Positions 39,556-48,533 are shown, numbered from the stretch's first letter. The stretch: DNA of 64,000 nucleotides from Sulfitobacter sp. LCG007 (GCF_040801785.1 NZ_CP161805.1:310001-374000); one strand, 5' to 3'. Translations and numbers: made by a program. The notes: generated from the letters alone by a model not told the origin.

Positions 39556-40968
39556 GTGAACAGATATCCCCGCGACTTTTGCGGATACGGAGAAACGCCG
39601 CCGGATGCGGCCTGGCCCGGTGGTGCGCGTATCGCCGTCCAGTTCGTGCTGAACTACGAGGAAGGCGGCGAGAACAGCCTGCTGCACGGCGACGCGGCGT
39701 CCGAGGCGTTCCTGTCGGAAATCGTCGGTGGCCAGCCCTGGCCGGGCAAGCGCCACTGGAACATGGAATCGATCTACGACTACGGCGCCCGCGCGGGTTT
39801 CTGGCGGCTGCACCGTCTCTTCACCGGGGCGGGCATTCCGCTGACCATCTACGGTGTGGCCTCGGCCCTTGCCCGCGCGCCCGAGCAGGTCGAGGCAATG
39901 AAGTCCGCCGGCTGGGAGATCGCCAGCCACGGTCTGAAATGGATCGACTACAAGGACCATTCCGAGGCCGACGAGGCCGCCGACATGGCCGAGGCGATCC
40001 GGCTTCATACCGAGGTCGTGGGCGCGCCGCCGCGCGGCTGGTATACGGGGCGCTGCTCGATGAATACTGTGCGTCTTGCCACCGAGACGGGGATCTTCGA
40101 CTACATCTCCGACACCTATGACGACGATCTGCCCTACTGGACCAGGCAGGGGGCGCGCGACCAGCTGATCATTCCCTACACGCTCGACTGCAACGACATG
40201 CGCTTTGCGACGCCGCAAGGTTTCAACTCGGGCGACCAGTTCTTCGCCTATCTGCGCGACACTTTCGACACGCTCTACGAGGAAGGCGCGGCGGGCGCGG
40301 CGAAGATGATGAACATCGGCCTGCATTGCCGCCTTGTCGGCAGGCCGGGGCGCATCCGCGCGCTGAAGCGCTTCATCGAGCATGTGAAGAGCTTCGAGGG
40401 TGTCTGGTGCGCGCGTCGCATCGACATCGCCGAACACTGGCGACACGTGCATCCGCCGCATCGGCGCACGCGCCCGTCGCAGATGCCGAAGGATCGGTTC
40501 GTCGAGACCTTTGGCGGCGTCTTCGAGCATTCGCCTTGGATCGCGGAAGCAGCCTGGTCCCTGGAACTGGGACCTGCCCATGACACGCCCGGCGGATTGC
40601 ACAACGCCTTCGCGCGCATCTTCCGCTCTGCCAACAACGATCAGAGACTCGGCGTCTTGAAGGCCCATCCCGATCTGGCGGGCAAGCTGGCAGCGGCGCG
40701 CCGTCTGACCGCGGAAAGCAGCGCGGAACAGGCGGGCGCGGGTCTTGACGCGCTGACCGACGAGGAGCGGCGAAACTTCGAGACCCTTAACCACGTGTAT
40801 GTGGAGAAACATGGTTTTCCCTTCATCATCGCGGTGAAGGACCATGACAAGGCGGGCATCCTGCGCGCTTTCAGGAGACGTGTCGATAACGATACCGAGA
40901 CCGAATTCGCCGAGGCCTGTCGGCAGGTGGAGCGAATCGCGCGGCTGAGACTGGAGACGCTGTTGTGA
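39556..40968 (+). CDS. puuE: Fused allantoinase (PuuE type) and OHCU decarboxylase (UraD)
   Basis: 470 residues in two enzymes. Residues 1-~305 are a PuuE-type, polysaccharide-deacetylase-fold allantoinase (YPRDFCGYGETPPDAAWPGGARIAVQFVLNYEEGGENS in blocks, GWEIASHGLKWIDYKDH, GWYTGRCSMNTVRL, GLHCRLVGRPGR). From ~315 on is OHCU decarboxylase (FVETFGGVFEHSPWIAE, LKAHPDLAGKLAAA, FPFIIAVKDHDKAGIL), which gives S-allantoin. One polypeptide thus catalyses OHCU to allantoin to allantoate. The start is GTG at 39556 with AGGAG upstream; an out-of-frame ATG at 39551 is not used. Confidence 0.95.
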   Translation: MNRYPRDFCGYGETPPDAAWPGGARIAVQFVLNYEEGGENSLLHGDAASEAFLSEIVGGQPWPGKRHWNMESIYDYGARAGFWRLHRLFTGAGIPLTIYGVASALARAPEQVEAMKSAGWEIASHGLKWIDYKDHSEADEAADMAEAIRLHTEVVGAPPRGWYTGRCSMNTVRLATETGIFDYISDTYDDDLPYWTRQGARDQLIIPYTLDCNDMRFATPQGFNSGDQFFAYLRDTFDTLYEEGAAGAAKMMNIGLHCRLVGRPGRIRALKRFIEHVKSFEGVWCARRIDIAEHWRHVHPPHRRTRPSQMPKDRFVETFGGVFEHSPWIAEAAWSLELGPAHDTPGGLHNAFARIFRSANNDQRLGVLKAHPDLAGKLAAARRLTAESSAEQAGAGLDALTDEERRNFETLNHVYVEKHGFPFIIAVKDHDKAGILRAFRRRVDNDTETEFAEACRQVERIARLRLETLL

Positions 40969-41774
40969 GCTATGCCTTTCCCGAGGGCGGCCTGCCCGAC
41001 CAGACCGGCGATCCCGAAGGAATCGCGGTCTTCACCGAGGCCTACGCGGTGCTGCCTGCCGTCACGCATACCGATATCGTCACGAGCTACCTTCCGGGCT
41101 GGAACCGGTCCCGGGCCTGGATCCTTGCACGTCCGCTCAGCGGCTTCGCCGAAACCTTCGCGCAATATGCCGTCGAAGTGGCACCGGGGGGCGGTTCGGA
41201 CACGCCCGAGCCGGATCGCTCGGCGCAGGGCGTGCTGTTTGTCGCCTCGGGGTCCGGGCAGGTTGTCCTTGACGGAACCCGGTACGATCTGACCGGGGGC
41301 AGCTACGTCTATATCGCTCCGGGCGTCGCGTGGACGATCCACAATCCGGGCGACGTTCCGCTTCGGTTCCACTGGATCCGCAAGAGCTATCAGCCTGTGC
41401 CCGGTCTCGAGCCGCCGGAGTCCTTCGTGGGTTCGGATCGCGAGGTCGCCCCCATCGAAATGCCGGATTGCGGCGGGGTCTGGGCCACGACGCGCTTCGT
41501 CGACCCGTCGGACCTGCGCCACGACATGCATGTCAACATCGTCACCTTGCAGCCCGGCGGACGCATTCCCTTCGCGGAAACCCATGTGATGGAACATGGG
41601 CTTTACGTGCTGCAGGGAACGGCGGAATATCTGCTGAACAAGGACTGGGTCACGGTCGGCCCCGGCGACTTCATGTGGCTGCGCGCCTTCTGTCCCCAGG
41701 CCTGTATCGCGACGGGCGACGAACCCTTCCGCTATCTGCTCTACAAGGATGTGAACCGGCACGTGAAGCTATGA
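40965..41774 (+). CDS. allE: (S)-ureidoglycine aminohydrolase
   Basis: A bicupin Mn2+ enzyme converting S-ureidoglycine to S-ureidoglycolate with ammonia release. 269 residues; the first cupin (VLFVASGSGQVVLDGTRYDL) is followed by the metal cupin, whose ligands are visible in FAETHVMEHGLYVLQG (Glu, His, His) and PQACIATG (Gln). The start is GTG at 40965, overlapping the upstream stop, and its stop overlaps the allA ATG, so the three ureide genes are translationally coupled. Confidence 0.93.
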   Translation: MSYAFPEGGLPDQTGDPEGIAVFTEAYAVLPAVTHTDIVTSYLPGWNRSRAWILARPLSGFAETFAQYAVEVAPGGGSDTPEPDRSAQGVLFVASGSGQVVLDGTRYDLTGGSYVYIAPGVAWTIHNPGDVPLRFHWIRKSYQPVPGLEPPESFVGSDREVAPIEMPDCGGVWATTRFVDPSDLRHDMHVNIVTLQPGGRIPFAETHVMEHGLYVLQGTAEYLLNKDWVTVGPGDFMWLRAFCPQACIATGDEPFRYLLYKDVNRHVKL

Positions 41775-42262
41775 CCAACGTCATCCGCACCCGTCCCATG
41801 ACAGCCGAGGCTTTCGCGCCCTTCGGCGATCTCCTGGATGCCTACGGAACCCGCGATCACGTGATCAATGCCGGCATGTGCGAGCGCTTTCACGACCGCG
41901 CAAGGCTCGACTTCGGCCCCGGAGGGCGCCCGGGGATCAGCATCTTCGACGCCGTGCCGCGCCGGCTGCCCTACGACTGCAACCTGCTCGAGCGGCATCC
42001 GGATGGAAGCCAGGCCTTTATTCCGATGACCTCGAACCCCTTCCTTGTCATCGTCGCACAGGATCTGGGCGGCAGGCCTGACCGGCCGCTCGCTTTTGTG
42101 ACGAAGCCGCATCAGGGCATCAACCTGCATCGCGGAACCTGGCACGGCGTCTTGACGCCTTTGCATGCCCCCGGTCTCTTTGCTGTAGTGGACAGGATCG
42201 GAGAGGGTGCGAACCTCGAAGAGGTACGGCTCGATCCGCCGGTCCGGATCGTCGCCGGATAA
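41771..42262 (+). CDS. allA: Ureidoglycolate lyase
   Basis: Splits S-ureidoglycolate to glyoxylate and urea, the last ureide step. 163 residues; matches AllA through TAEAFAPFGDLLD, GRPGISIFDAVPRRLPYDCNLLERHPDGSQAFIP (in blocks) and GINLHRGTWHGVLTPL. The ATG at 41771 overlaps the allE stop (ATGA). The nucleobase permease follows after about 50 bp in the same direction. Confidence 0.94.
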   Translation: MTNVIRTRPMTAEAFAPFGDLLDAYGTRDHVINAGMCERFHDRARLDFGPGGRPGISIFDAVPRRLPYDCNLLERHPDGSQAFIPMTSNPFLVIVAQDLGGRPDRPLAFVTKPHQGINLHRGTWHGVLTPLHAPGLFAVVDRIGEGANLEEVRLDPPVRIVAG

Positions 42263-42314
42263 TCGGCGGCGCGCTCCGGCAATCGGGGCGGGGGACAGAA
42301 GGGACGGGGCAGGC

Positions 42315-43664
42315 ATGACCATGCATACCATCGGTACACCACAACAGCTGCGCGATCCGGATTACACGCCCCCGCTCGCTCAGGCGGTCCCGCTCGGGAT
42401 CCAGCACGTCATGGCGATGTTCGCCTCGAACGTGACTCCGTCGATCATCGTCGCCGGGGCAGCGGGTTTCGGTTTCGGGTCGAATTCACCCGACTTTCCC
42501 GTGATGATCTACATGATCCAGATGTCGATGCTCTTTGCCGGCGTCGCCACGCTGTTCCAGTCCATCGGCTTCGGGCCGGTGGGCGCGCGTCTGCCGATCG
42601 TTCAGGGCACGAGCTTCGCCTTCCTGCCGATCATGATCCCCGCCGTCGCCGGACAGGGTGTCGCGGGCATCGCCGGGCTGATGACCGGCGTGGTCATCGG
42701 CGGCATCTTCCACTTCTGTCTCGGCTTCGTGATCGGGCGCATCCGCTTTGCCCTGCCGCCGCTGGTCACGGGCCTGATCGTGCTGATGATCGGGCTTTCG
42801 CTGATCCGGGTCGGTATACAGTATGCTGCGGGCGGCGTGCCGAAGCTCGGGACGGAGGATTTCGGAACGCTGTCGATGTGGTTCCCGGCGCTGGTGGTGA
42901 TCGTGGTGACGCTCTGCATCAAGTTCTTCACCAAGGGGCTCTTGTCCGTCTCCGCCGTCCTGCTCGGGTTGATCGCGGGCTATGTGGTCGCCCTGCTGAT
43001 GGGGCAGGTGAATTTCGGCAATGTGGGCAACGCCGCCGTCTTCGCACCGCCTCTGCCGTTTCGCTGGGGGCTTGAATTCAACTCCGCCATCATTCTCGGC
43101 ATGTGTTTCATGGCCATCATCAGCGCCATCGAGACGGTGGGCGACGTGAGCGGCATCACCAAGGGCGGGGCCGGGCGCGAGGCAACCGACAGCGAGATCA
43201 CCGGGGCGACCTTCGCGGACGGTCTGGGCACGGCTGTCGCCGGCGTCTTCGGAGGCCTCCCGAATACGTCGTTCAGCCAGAACGTCGGCCTGATCTCGAT
43301 CACCGGGGTGATGAGCCGTCACGTCGTGACCATCGGGGCGGTCTTCCTGATCCTTTGCGGGCTGATCCCCAAGGTCGGCGCCATCGTGGCGACGGTGCCG
43401 ATCAACGTGCTGGGCGGCGGCGTGATCATCATGTTCGGCATGGTGAGTGCCGCGGGGGTCAACATGCTCTCCGAGGTGCGCTGGAACCGGCGCAACATGG
43501 TCATCCTCGCGATCTCGCTATCGGTGGGCTTCGGCCTTCAGCTCGAACCCTCGGCGCTCCAGCATCTCGGGCCGACCCCCCAGATCCTGCTGACCAGCGG
43601 CCTGCTGCCCGCCGCGGCGCTGTCGATCCTTCTGAACCTGCTGCTCCCGGAGGATATCGACTGA
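42315..43664 (+). CDS. NCS2-family xanthine/urate permease
   Basis: A 449-residue nucleobase:cation symporter-2 with 12 or more hydrophobic segments, importing xanthine, urate or a related purine with H+ or Na+. Signatures: PLGIQHVMAMFASNVTPSIIVAGA, PIVQGTSFAFLP, and the NAT motif region GGLPNTSFSQNVGLISITGV, preceded by SAIETVGDVSG. The ATG at 42315 starts six bases before a second in-frame ATG at 42321. Its place between allA and puuD points to purine uptake. Confidence 0.93.
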   Translation: MTMHTIGTPQQLRDPDYTPPLAQAVPLGIQHVMAMFASNVTPSIIVAGAAGFGFGSNSPDFPVMIYMIQMSMLFAGVATLFQSIGFGPVGARLPIVQGTSFAFLPIMIPAVAGQGVAGIAGLMTGVVIGGIFHFCLGFVIGRIRFALPPLVTGLIVLMIGLSLIRVGIQYAAGGVPKLGTEDFGTLSMWFPALVVIVVTLCIKFFTKGLLSVSAVLLGLIAGYVVALLMGQVNFGNVGNAAVFAPPLPFRWGLEFNSAIILGMCFMAIISAIETVGDVSGITKGGAGREATDSEITGATFADGLGTAVAGVFGGLPNTSFSQNVGLISITGVMSRHVVTIGAVFLILCGLIPKVGAIVATVPINVLGGGVIIMFGMVSAAGVNMLSEVRWNRRNMVILAISLSVGFGLQLEPSALQHLGPTPQILLTSGLLPAAALSILLNLLLPEDID

Positions 43665-43679
43665 ACGCGACGCAGGAGG

Positions 43680-43703
43680 TAAGGCGGGCCCGGGCCCGCC
43701 TTA
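43680..43703. repeat. 24-bp perfect palindrome, copy 1, upstream of puuD
   Basis: A perfect 24-bp palindrome with half-site TAAGGCGGGCCC lies in the 64-bp gap between the permease stop and puuD. It can form a very stable hairpin and may terminate or attenuate transcription into puuD, or be a dispersed repeat. A near-identical copy follows puuD. Confidence 0.75.
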
Positions 43704-43728
43704 CGGGAAAAGACGCGAGGACATTCAC

Positions 43729-44952
43729 ATGTACGACCTGACCGCCATGGCCGCCTGGATCGAATTCGCCGTGCGCTGGGTGCATGTGATCACCGCAATC
43801 GCCTGGATCGGTTCGTCCTTCTACTTCATCGCCCTCGATCTCGGCCTGCACCGCGACCGCAACCTCGCCTCGGGCGCGGACGGCGAGGAATGGCAGGTGC
43901 ATGGCGGCGGTTTCTACCACATCCAGAAATACCTGATCGCCCCGGAGCAGATGCCCGGCGATCTGGTCTGGTTCAAGTGGGAGAGCTACGCCACCTGGCT
44001 CTCGGGCTTCGCGATGCTGGTACTGATCTATTACCTCGGGGCGAACTTCTACCTCATCGACCCGGCGGTGATGGACCTCGCGCCCTGGCAGGCGATCGCG
44101 ATCTCGCTCGCCTCGCTCGGCTTCGGCTGGATCGCCTACGACCGCATCTGCAAGAGCCGCTTCGGCGAGGACAACACCCGGCTCATGGTGCTGCTTTACG
44201 TCATCCTCGTCGGGATGGCCTGGTTCTACAGTTCCGTCTTCTCCGGGCGGGCGGCGCTTCTGCACCTCGGGGCCTTCACCGCGACGATCATGAGCGCGAA
44301 CGTCTTTATGACCATCATCCCGAACCAGAAGATCGTTGTGGCCGACCTGATCGCGGGCCGGGTGCCGGACGCAAAGTATGGCAAGATCGCCAAGCAGCGC
44401 AGCACGCATAACAACTATCTGACGCTTCCCGTGATCTTCCTGATGCTGTCGAACCACTACCCGCTGGCCTTCGCGACCGAGTACAGCTGGCTGATCGCGA
44501 GCCTCGTCTTCCTGATGGGCGTGACGATCCGGCATTACTTCAATTCGCTGCACGCGCGCCGTGGCAACCCGCACTGGACCTGGGCGGCGACGGCGGTGAT
44601 CTTCATCGTGATCATGTGGATCTCGACCGCCCCCATGTTCGCGAAGGACGAGCCCGCAGAGGCCGAGGGCGCCGGTCTCCGCTTCGCGCAGGCGGAAGGC
44701 TACGGTGAGGTCGAGGATATCGTCATGGGTCGATGCAGCATGTGTCATGCGGCCGAGCCTGCCTGGGATGGCCTGCTTTGGCCGCCGAAGGGCGTGCGGC
44801 TCGATACGCCCTACCACATCACCCGCAATGCCCGGGCGATCTACCTGCAGGCCGGTCTGAGCCACGCAATGCCGCCGGCGAACCTGTCGATGATCGGCCC
44901 GGAAGAGCGTGCGGCAATCGTCGCCTGGTACGAGGATGCCGTGAGGCGGTAA
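43729..44952 (+). CDS. puuD: Urate hydroxylase PuuD with C-terminal cytochrome c
   Basis: A membrane-bound urate-oxidising enzyme replacing cytosolic uricase; it yields 5-hydroxyisourate and can feed electrons to the respiratory chain. 407 residues: an N-terminal PuuD membrane domain with about eight helices (VRWVHVITAIAWIGSSFYFIALD, FYHIQKY, HLGAFTATIMSANVFMTIIPNQ) and a periplasmic cytochrome c segment with CSMCH (336-340) and distal AMPPAN, Met as likely sixth ligand. Its stop codon lies inside the second copy of the palindrome. Confidence 0.95.
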   Translation: MYDLTAMAAWIEFAVRWVHVITAIAWIGSSFYFIALDLGLHRDRNLASGADGEEWQVHGGGFYHIQKYLIAPEQMPGDLVWFKWESYATWLSGFAMLVLIYYLGANFYLIDPAVMDLAPWQAIAISLASLGFGWIAYDRICKSRFGEDNTRLMVLLYVILVGMAWFYSSVFSGRAALLHLGAFTATIMSANVFMTIIPNQKIVVADLIAGRVPDAKYGKIAKQRSTHNNYLTLPVIFLMLSNHYPLAFATEYSWLIASLVFLMGVTIRHYFNSLHARRGNPHWTWAATAVIFIVIMWISTAPMFAKDEPAEAEGAGLRFAQAEGYGEVEDIVMGRCSMCHAAEPAWDGLLWPPKGVRLDTPYHITRNARAIYLQAGLSHAMPPANLSMIGPEERAAIVAWYEDAVRR

Positions 44953-44973
44953 GGCGGGCCCGGGCCCGCCTTG
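44950..44973. repeat. 24-bp palindrome, copy 2, overlapping the puuD stop
   Basis: Identical to copy 1 (43680-43703) except the last base. Its first three bases are the puuD TAA stop. It probably forms the transcription end between puuD and the convergent MBL-fold gene. Confidence 0.75.
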
Positions 44974-44980
44974 CGTTGAG

Positions 44981-45910
44981 TCAGAGCATCAGCTGATAGC
45001 TGTGCGCCACATAGGCGAAGGCGTCTCCAGAGGTCTCGATATAGCCCACCCCCGGCCAGGGCATGTGGTAGCCGATGAAGGGCATCTTGTCGGCGGAGAG
45101 CATGTCCAGCACCTTTCGCCGTGTCTGTGCGGCCTGGGCCTTGTCCATGTCGAACTTCACCTCCCAGTCCGGATGGCCGACGGACCAGACGTAGTGGTTG
45201 GCGAAATCGGCCCCGATCACCAACTGCTTGCCGCCCGATTCCACCCGGTAGCAGCAATGGCCCGGCGTGTGTCCGAAAGCGTTCACCGCCGTCAGACCCC
45301 CGGCGACGGCACCTTCATCCTCGAGAAACGTGAACTGCTCGGCGAAGGGCCGGACCTTCGCATCGAATCCCTCGTTGCCCGCCCCGGCCCAGTGGTCGTA
45401 TTCGGCCCGACCCGTGACATAGCGCGCGTTGGGGTAGGTCGGATCGCCCCCTTCGAGCGTCATGCCGCCGATGTGGTCACCATGCATATGCGTCAGCACC
45501 ACGACGTCGACCTGATCAGGCGTGTAGCCCGCCGCCTCCAGTGCCGCGACCGTGCCCTCGCCCGACAGGCCCGTGTCGAAGATCACGAGTTCCGCGCCGG
45601 TGTTCACGACAGTCGGCGTGAAGAAGAACTGCGCCTGGTCGGTGGGAATGTTGGCCTCTTCCGAGACCTCCTCGAAGGTTGCATCGTCCACGTTCAGCCC
45701 GAAGATCGTGTGCGGGTCGGGCACCGCCCGCGTGCCGGCGAGCAGGGTCGTGACGTCGAATTCACCCAGCTTGAAGCGCTTGTAGGGCGCGAAATCCGCC
45801 CCGGACAGCGGGGCTTCGGCAGCCAGCCGGCCAGCCAGCGATCCGGCGATGGGCAGGGCCGCGCAGCCAGCAAGCGCGGCGCGGCGGGTCAGTGTCCTTG
45901 AATGGGCCAT
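44981..45910 (-). CDS. Exported metallo-beta-lactamase-fold hydrolase
   Basis: 309 residues. An N-terminal twin-arginine-type signal (TRRAALAGCAALPIAGSLAGRLAAEA) suggests periplasmic location. The MBL core has HMHGDHIGG (residues 141-149), GHTPGHCCYRV and IGADFANHYVW, enough to bind two metal ions. Family members include lactonases, alkyl-sulfatases and unknown hydrolases; the substrate is not evident. It converges with puuD. Confidence 0.88.
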   Translation of the reverse strand: MAHSRTLTRRAALAGCAALPIAGSLAGRLAAEAPLSGADFAPYKRFKLGEFDVTTLLAGTRAVPDPHTIFGLNVDDATFEEVSEEANIPTDQAQFFFTPTVVNTGAELVIFDTGLSGEGTVAALEAAGYTPDQVDVVVLTHMHGDHIGGMTLEGGDPTYPNARYVTGRAEYDHWAGAGNEGFDAKVRPFAEQFTFLEDEGAVAGGLTAVNAFGHTPGHCCYRVESGGKQLVIGADFANHYVWSVGHPDWEVKFDMDKAQAAQTRRKVLDMLSADKMPFIGYHMPWPGVGYIETSGDAFAYVAHSYQLML

Positions 45911-46035
45911 CCGGGGTTCTCCTCATCAGCTTCGGGTTGGTCATCGTCGTGTGCATGAGGTAGAGTGTCGGGGCGATTTGGCGATGTGCCAAACGCGAAT
46001 GGGCGCCGCCCGATCAACCCTGCGCGAGGTGCCCC

Positions 46036-46443
46036 GTGTCCGATGCTGCGGTGGAGGCCTTCCTCGAGGCCGTGGAACCGGAAGGACGCCTGCGGGAGGC
46101 GCGCAGGCTCGACAGGCTGTTTCGCGACGCGACGGGCCTTCTTCCGGCGCTCTGGCCCGGCGGGATCATCGGTTACGGGCGGTACGACTACACCTACGCC
46201 ACCGGCCGGTCCGGCAGTTCCTTCGCCACCGGCTTCGCGCCGCGAAAGGCGAAGATCTCGGTGTATGTCATGCCCGGCTACGCGGGTTTCGACGCGATCC
46301 TGACGCGGCTCGGCAGGCATTCGAGGGGGAAGGCCTGCATCTACTTCAACCGGCTGGAGGAGGTGGACTGCGACGTGCTGGCCGAGCTGATCCGGGCCGG
46401 TCTCGAGGACCTCGCCACCCATTGGCCCGTCATGCCCGCCTGA
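46036..46443 (+). CDS. DUF1801 (YdhG-like) protein
   Basis: A 135-residue protein of the DUF1801 family, recognised by VEAFLEAVEPEGRLREARRLDRLFRDATG, LWPGGIIGYGRYDYTY, FATGFAPRKAKISVYVMPGY and LGRHSRGKACIYFNRLEEVD. The function is unknown. It starts with GTG at 46036 and lies upstream of gltX in the same direction with a 57-bp gap. Confidence 0.82.
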   Translation: MSDAAVEAFLEAVEPEGRLREARRLDRLFRDATGLLPALWPGGIIGYGRYDYTYATGRSGSSFATGFAPRKAKISVYVMPGYAGFDAILTRLGRHSRGKACIYFNRLEEVDCDVLAELIRAGLEDLATHWPVMPA

Positions 46444-46500
46444 GCGATTGCTGGACAAATCGGCTGCCCTGTGACAGTGGAGCGCCGACAGGAGAGCCCC

Positions 46501-47826
46501 ATGACAACGACCCGTTTCGCGCCATCGCCCACAGGCTACATCCATATCGGCAACCTGCGCACCGCCTTGATGAACTACCTCATCGCGCGCAAGGCAGGCG
46601 GCACCTTCATCCTGCGCATCGACGACACCGATCCCGAGCGCTCGAAACAGGAATATGTCGACGGGATCAAGCAGGACCTCGAATGGCTGGGCCTGCACTG
46701 GGACCGGACGGAGCGCCAGTCGGAACGGCTGGATCGCTACGCGGCGGCAGCGGACGAGCTGCGCGCGCGGGGGCGGTTCTACGAGGCCTTCGAGACCCCG
46801 ACCGAGCTTGACCTCAAGCGCAAGAAGCAGCTCAACATGGGCCGGCCTCCGGTCTACGACCGCGCGGCGCTTTCCCTGAGCGATGACGAAAAGGACAGAC
46901 TGAGGGCCGAGCGCGGCGATGGCGTCTGGCGCTTCAAGCTCGATCAGGAGCGGATCGAGTGGACCGACGGGATCCTGGGTGACATCTCCATCGACGCGGC
47001 CTCGGTGTCGGACCCGGTGCTGATCCGGGGCGACGGGCAGGTGCTCTACACGCTGGCCTCTGTGGTCGACGACATGGACATGGGCGTGACCGACATCGTG
47101 CGCGGCTCGGACCATGTCACCAACACGGCGACGCAGATCCAGATCATCGAGGCGCTGGGGGGCACGGCGCCCCGCTTCGCGCATCACTCGCTGCTGACCG
47201 GGCCGCAGGGCGAGGCGCTCTCTAAACGGCTGGGCGTGTTGTCGCTGCGCGATCTGCGGGCGCAGGGGATCGAGCCCATGGCGCTGCTGTCGCTGATGGC
47301 GCGGCTCGGGTCGAGCGATCCGGTGGAGCTGCGCCATGACATGGCGGAGCTGATCGAGGGGTTCGATCTTTCGCATTTCGGATCGGCCCCGACAAAGTTC
47401 GACGAACGCGATCTCTTCCCGCTGACCGGGCGCTACCTTTCGGGGCTGCCACTCGCGGCGGTGGCGGAAAGGATCGCGGCCCTGGGCGTTCCGGACGACG
47501 AGGCGGTGGCCTTCTGGAACGTGACGCGTGAGAACATCGCGACCCTCTCAGATCTCGACGGGTGGTGGCGGCTGATGCAGGAGGGCGCCGAGCCGATGAT
47601 CGACGCCGAGGACCGCGCCTTCGTCGCCGAGGCTATGGAGCTGCTCCCGGATGGTCCGTTCGACGCAGACACCTGGTCGAAATGGACGGCGGCCGTGAAG
47701 GAACGGACAGGACGCAAGGGCAAGGCGCTGTTCATGCCGTTGCGGCTTGCCGTGACGGGACAGGCGAGAGGGCCCGAGATGGCGGCGCTGATGCCCCTGC
47801 TCAAGGTGGTGCGGGCGCGCGGCTGA
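46501..47826 (+). CDS. gltX: Glutamyl-tRNA synthetase (short GltX paralogue type)
   Basis: Charges tRNA with glutamate. 441 residues, a class I synthetase: FAPSPTGYIHIGNLRTAL (HIGN at 15-18), RIDDTDPERSKQEY, GSDHVTNTATQIQIIEALGG and the KMSKS-like LSKRLG. The usual KLSKR lysine is Ala-Leu-Ser-Lys here. It is shorter than the main GltX (about 465-480); alphaproteobacteria often carry two copies, one for tRNA-Glu and one that charges tRNA-Gln before amidation. Which type this is cannot be decided here. GAGAG precedes ATG 46501. Confidence 0.93.
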   Translation: MTTTRFAPSPTGYIHIGNLRTALMNYLIARKAGGTFILRIDDTDPERSKQEYVDGIKQDLEWLGLHWDRTERQSERLDRYAAAADELRARGRFYEAFETPTELDLKRKKQLNMGRPPVYDRAALSLSDDEKDRLRAERGDGVWRFKLDQERIEWTDGILGDISIDAASVSDPVLIRGDGQVLYTLASVVDDMDMGVTDIVRGSDHVTNTATQIQIIEALGGTAPRFAHHSLLTGPQGEALSKRLGVLSLRDLRAQGIEPMALLSLMARLGSSDPVELRHDMAELIEGFDLSHFGSAPTKFDERDLFPLTGRYLSGLPLAAVAERIAALGVPDDEAVAFWNVTRENIATLSDLDGWWRLMQEGAEPMIDAEDRAFVAEAMELLPDGPFDADTWSKWTAAVKERTGRKGKALFMPLRLAVTGQARGPEMAALMPLLKVVRARG

Positions 47827-47846
47827 TCTGCGAGCGCCGACTGTCG

Positions 47847-48470
47847 TCAGGTGCCGAAACTGTCGCGGAAATCGTGGCGGAAGCGCACGCCGAGGTGATC
47901 GAGATGGCTGTCGACGAGCCCGGCCTCCGCCGGGCTCAGGCGCTGGTGGCGCGGGTAAAGCGGGGCCGAGCGGTCATCGAACACCGGCGTGTCCCAGTTG
48001 TCGGTGGTCTCGAAGAAATGCGCGACGCCGTCTTCCCCGAAGACCTGCAGAAAGCCCTGCACGACCACGTCGAGATAGCTCAGCAGGATGCAGTGATCCT
48101 CGCGGCTCCGGAAGTCGCCGGGATCGACGGCGTAGACGGCGATCGGCACCTGCCCGGACAGGTCGTGGCGCACCGACCCGCCGGCAGGAAGCCGCGCATA
48201 GCCCCTTTCGCGCGTGTCGAGCGCCTGCCAGTCGCCGCCGGGCACCGCCGCGATCAGACCCTTGATGGCGTGACCCGGCGCGCGGACTCCGGTCAGCAGC
48301 ACGGTGCGATAGCCCGGCGTCGCCACCCAGGCGCGCCGCCATCCGTCGAGCGTGGCGGGGCGGGCGTCGGGATAGCCATGCGTCGCACGGTTCACGAGCG
48401 AGCCGTAGCCAAAGAAATAGGGTGCGCTGTCGGTGCTTGAATGCCTGTCCATTGCGCGGCACTGAACCAT
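47847..48470 (-). CDS. Gamma-glutamylcyclotransferase-like (GGCT/AIG2) protein
   Basis: A 207-residue protein with the GGCT-fold start YFFGYGSLVN and a later region RHDLSGQVPIAVYAVD. GGCT-type enzymes release 5-oxoproline from gamma-glutamyl peptides or degrade glutathione; ChaC-like and AIG2-like relatives differ in substrate. The catalytic glutamate cannot be placed with confidence. The ATG at 48470 or at 48452 could start the protein. It is divergent from the glycine-riboswitch-controlled gcv operon and converges with gltX. Confidence 0.7.
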   Translation of the reverse strand: MVQCRAMDRHSSTDSAPYFFGYGSLVNRATHGYPDARPATLDGWRRAWVATPGYRTVLLTGVRAPGHAIKGLIAAVPGGDWQALDTRERGYARLPAGGSVRHDLSGQVPIAVYAVDPGDFRSREDHCILLSYLDVVVQGFLQVFGEDGVAHFFETTDNWDTPVFDDRSAPLYPRHQRLSPAEAGLVDSHLDHLGVRFRHDFRDSFGT

Positions 48471-48533
48471 TCCCCGTGGCGGCGGACAAGGGCGCTTGAC
48501 GCGGTGCGGCGGGGTTCATTAGAGAAGGGTCAT

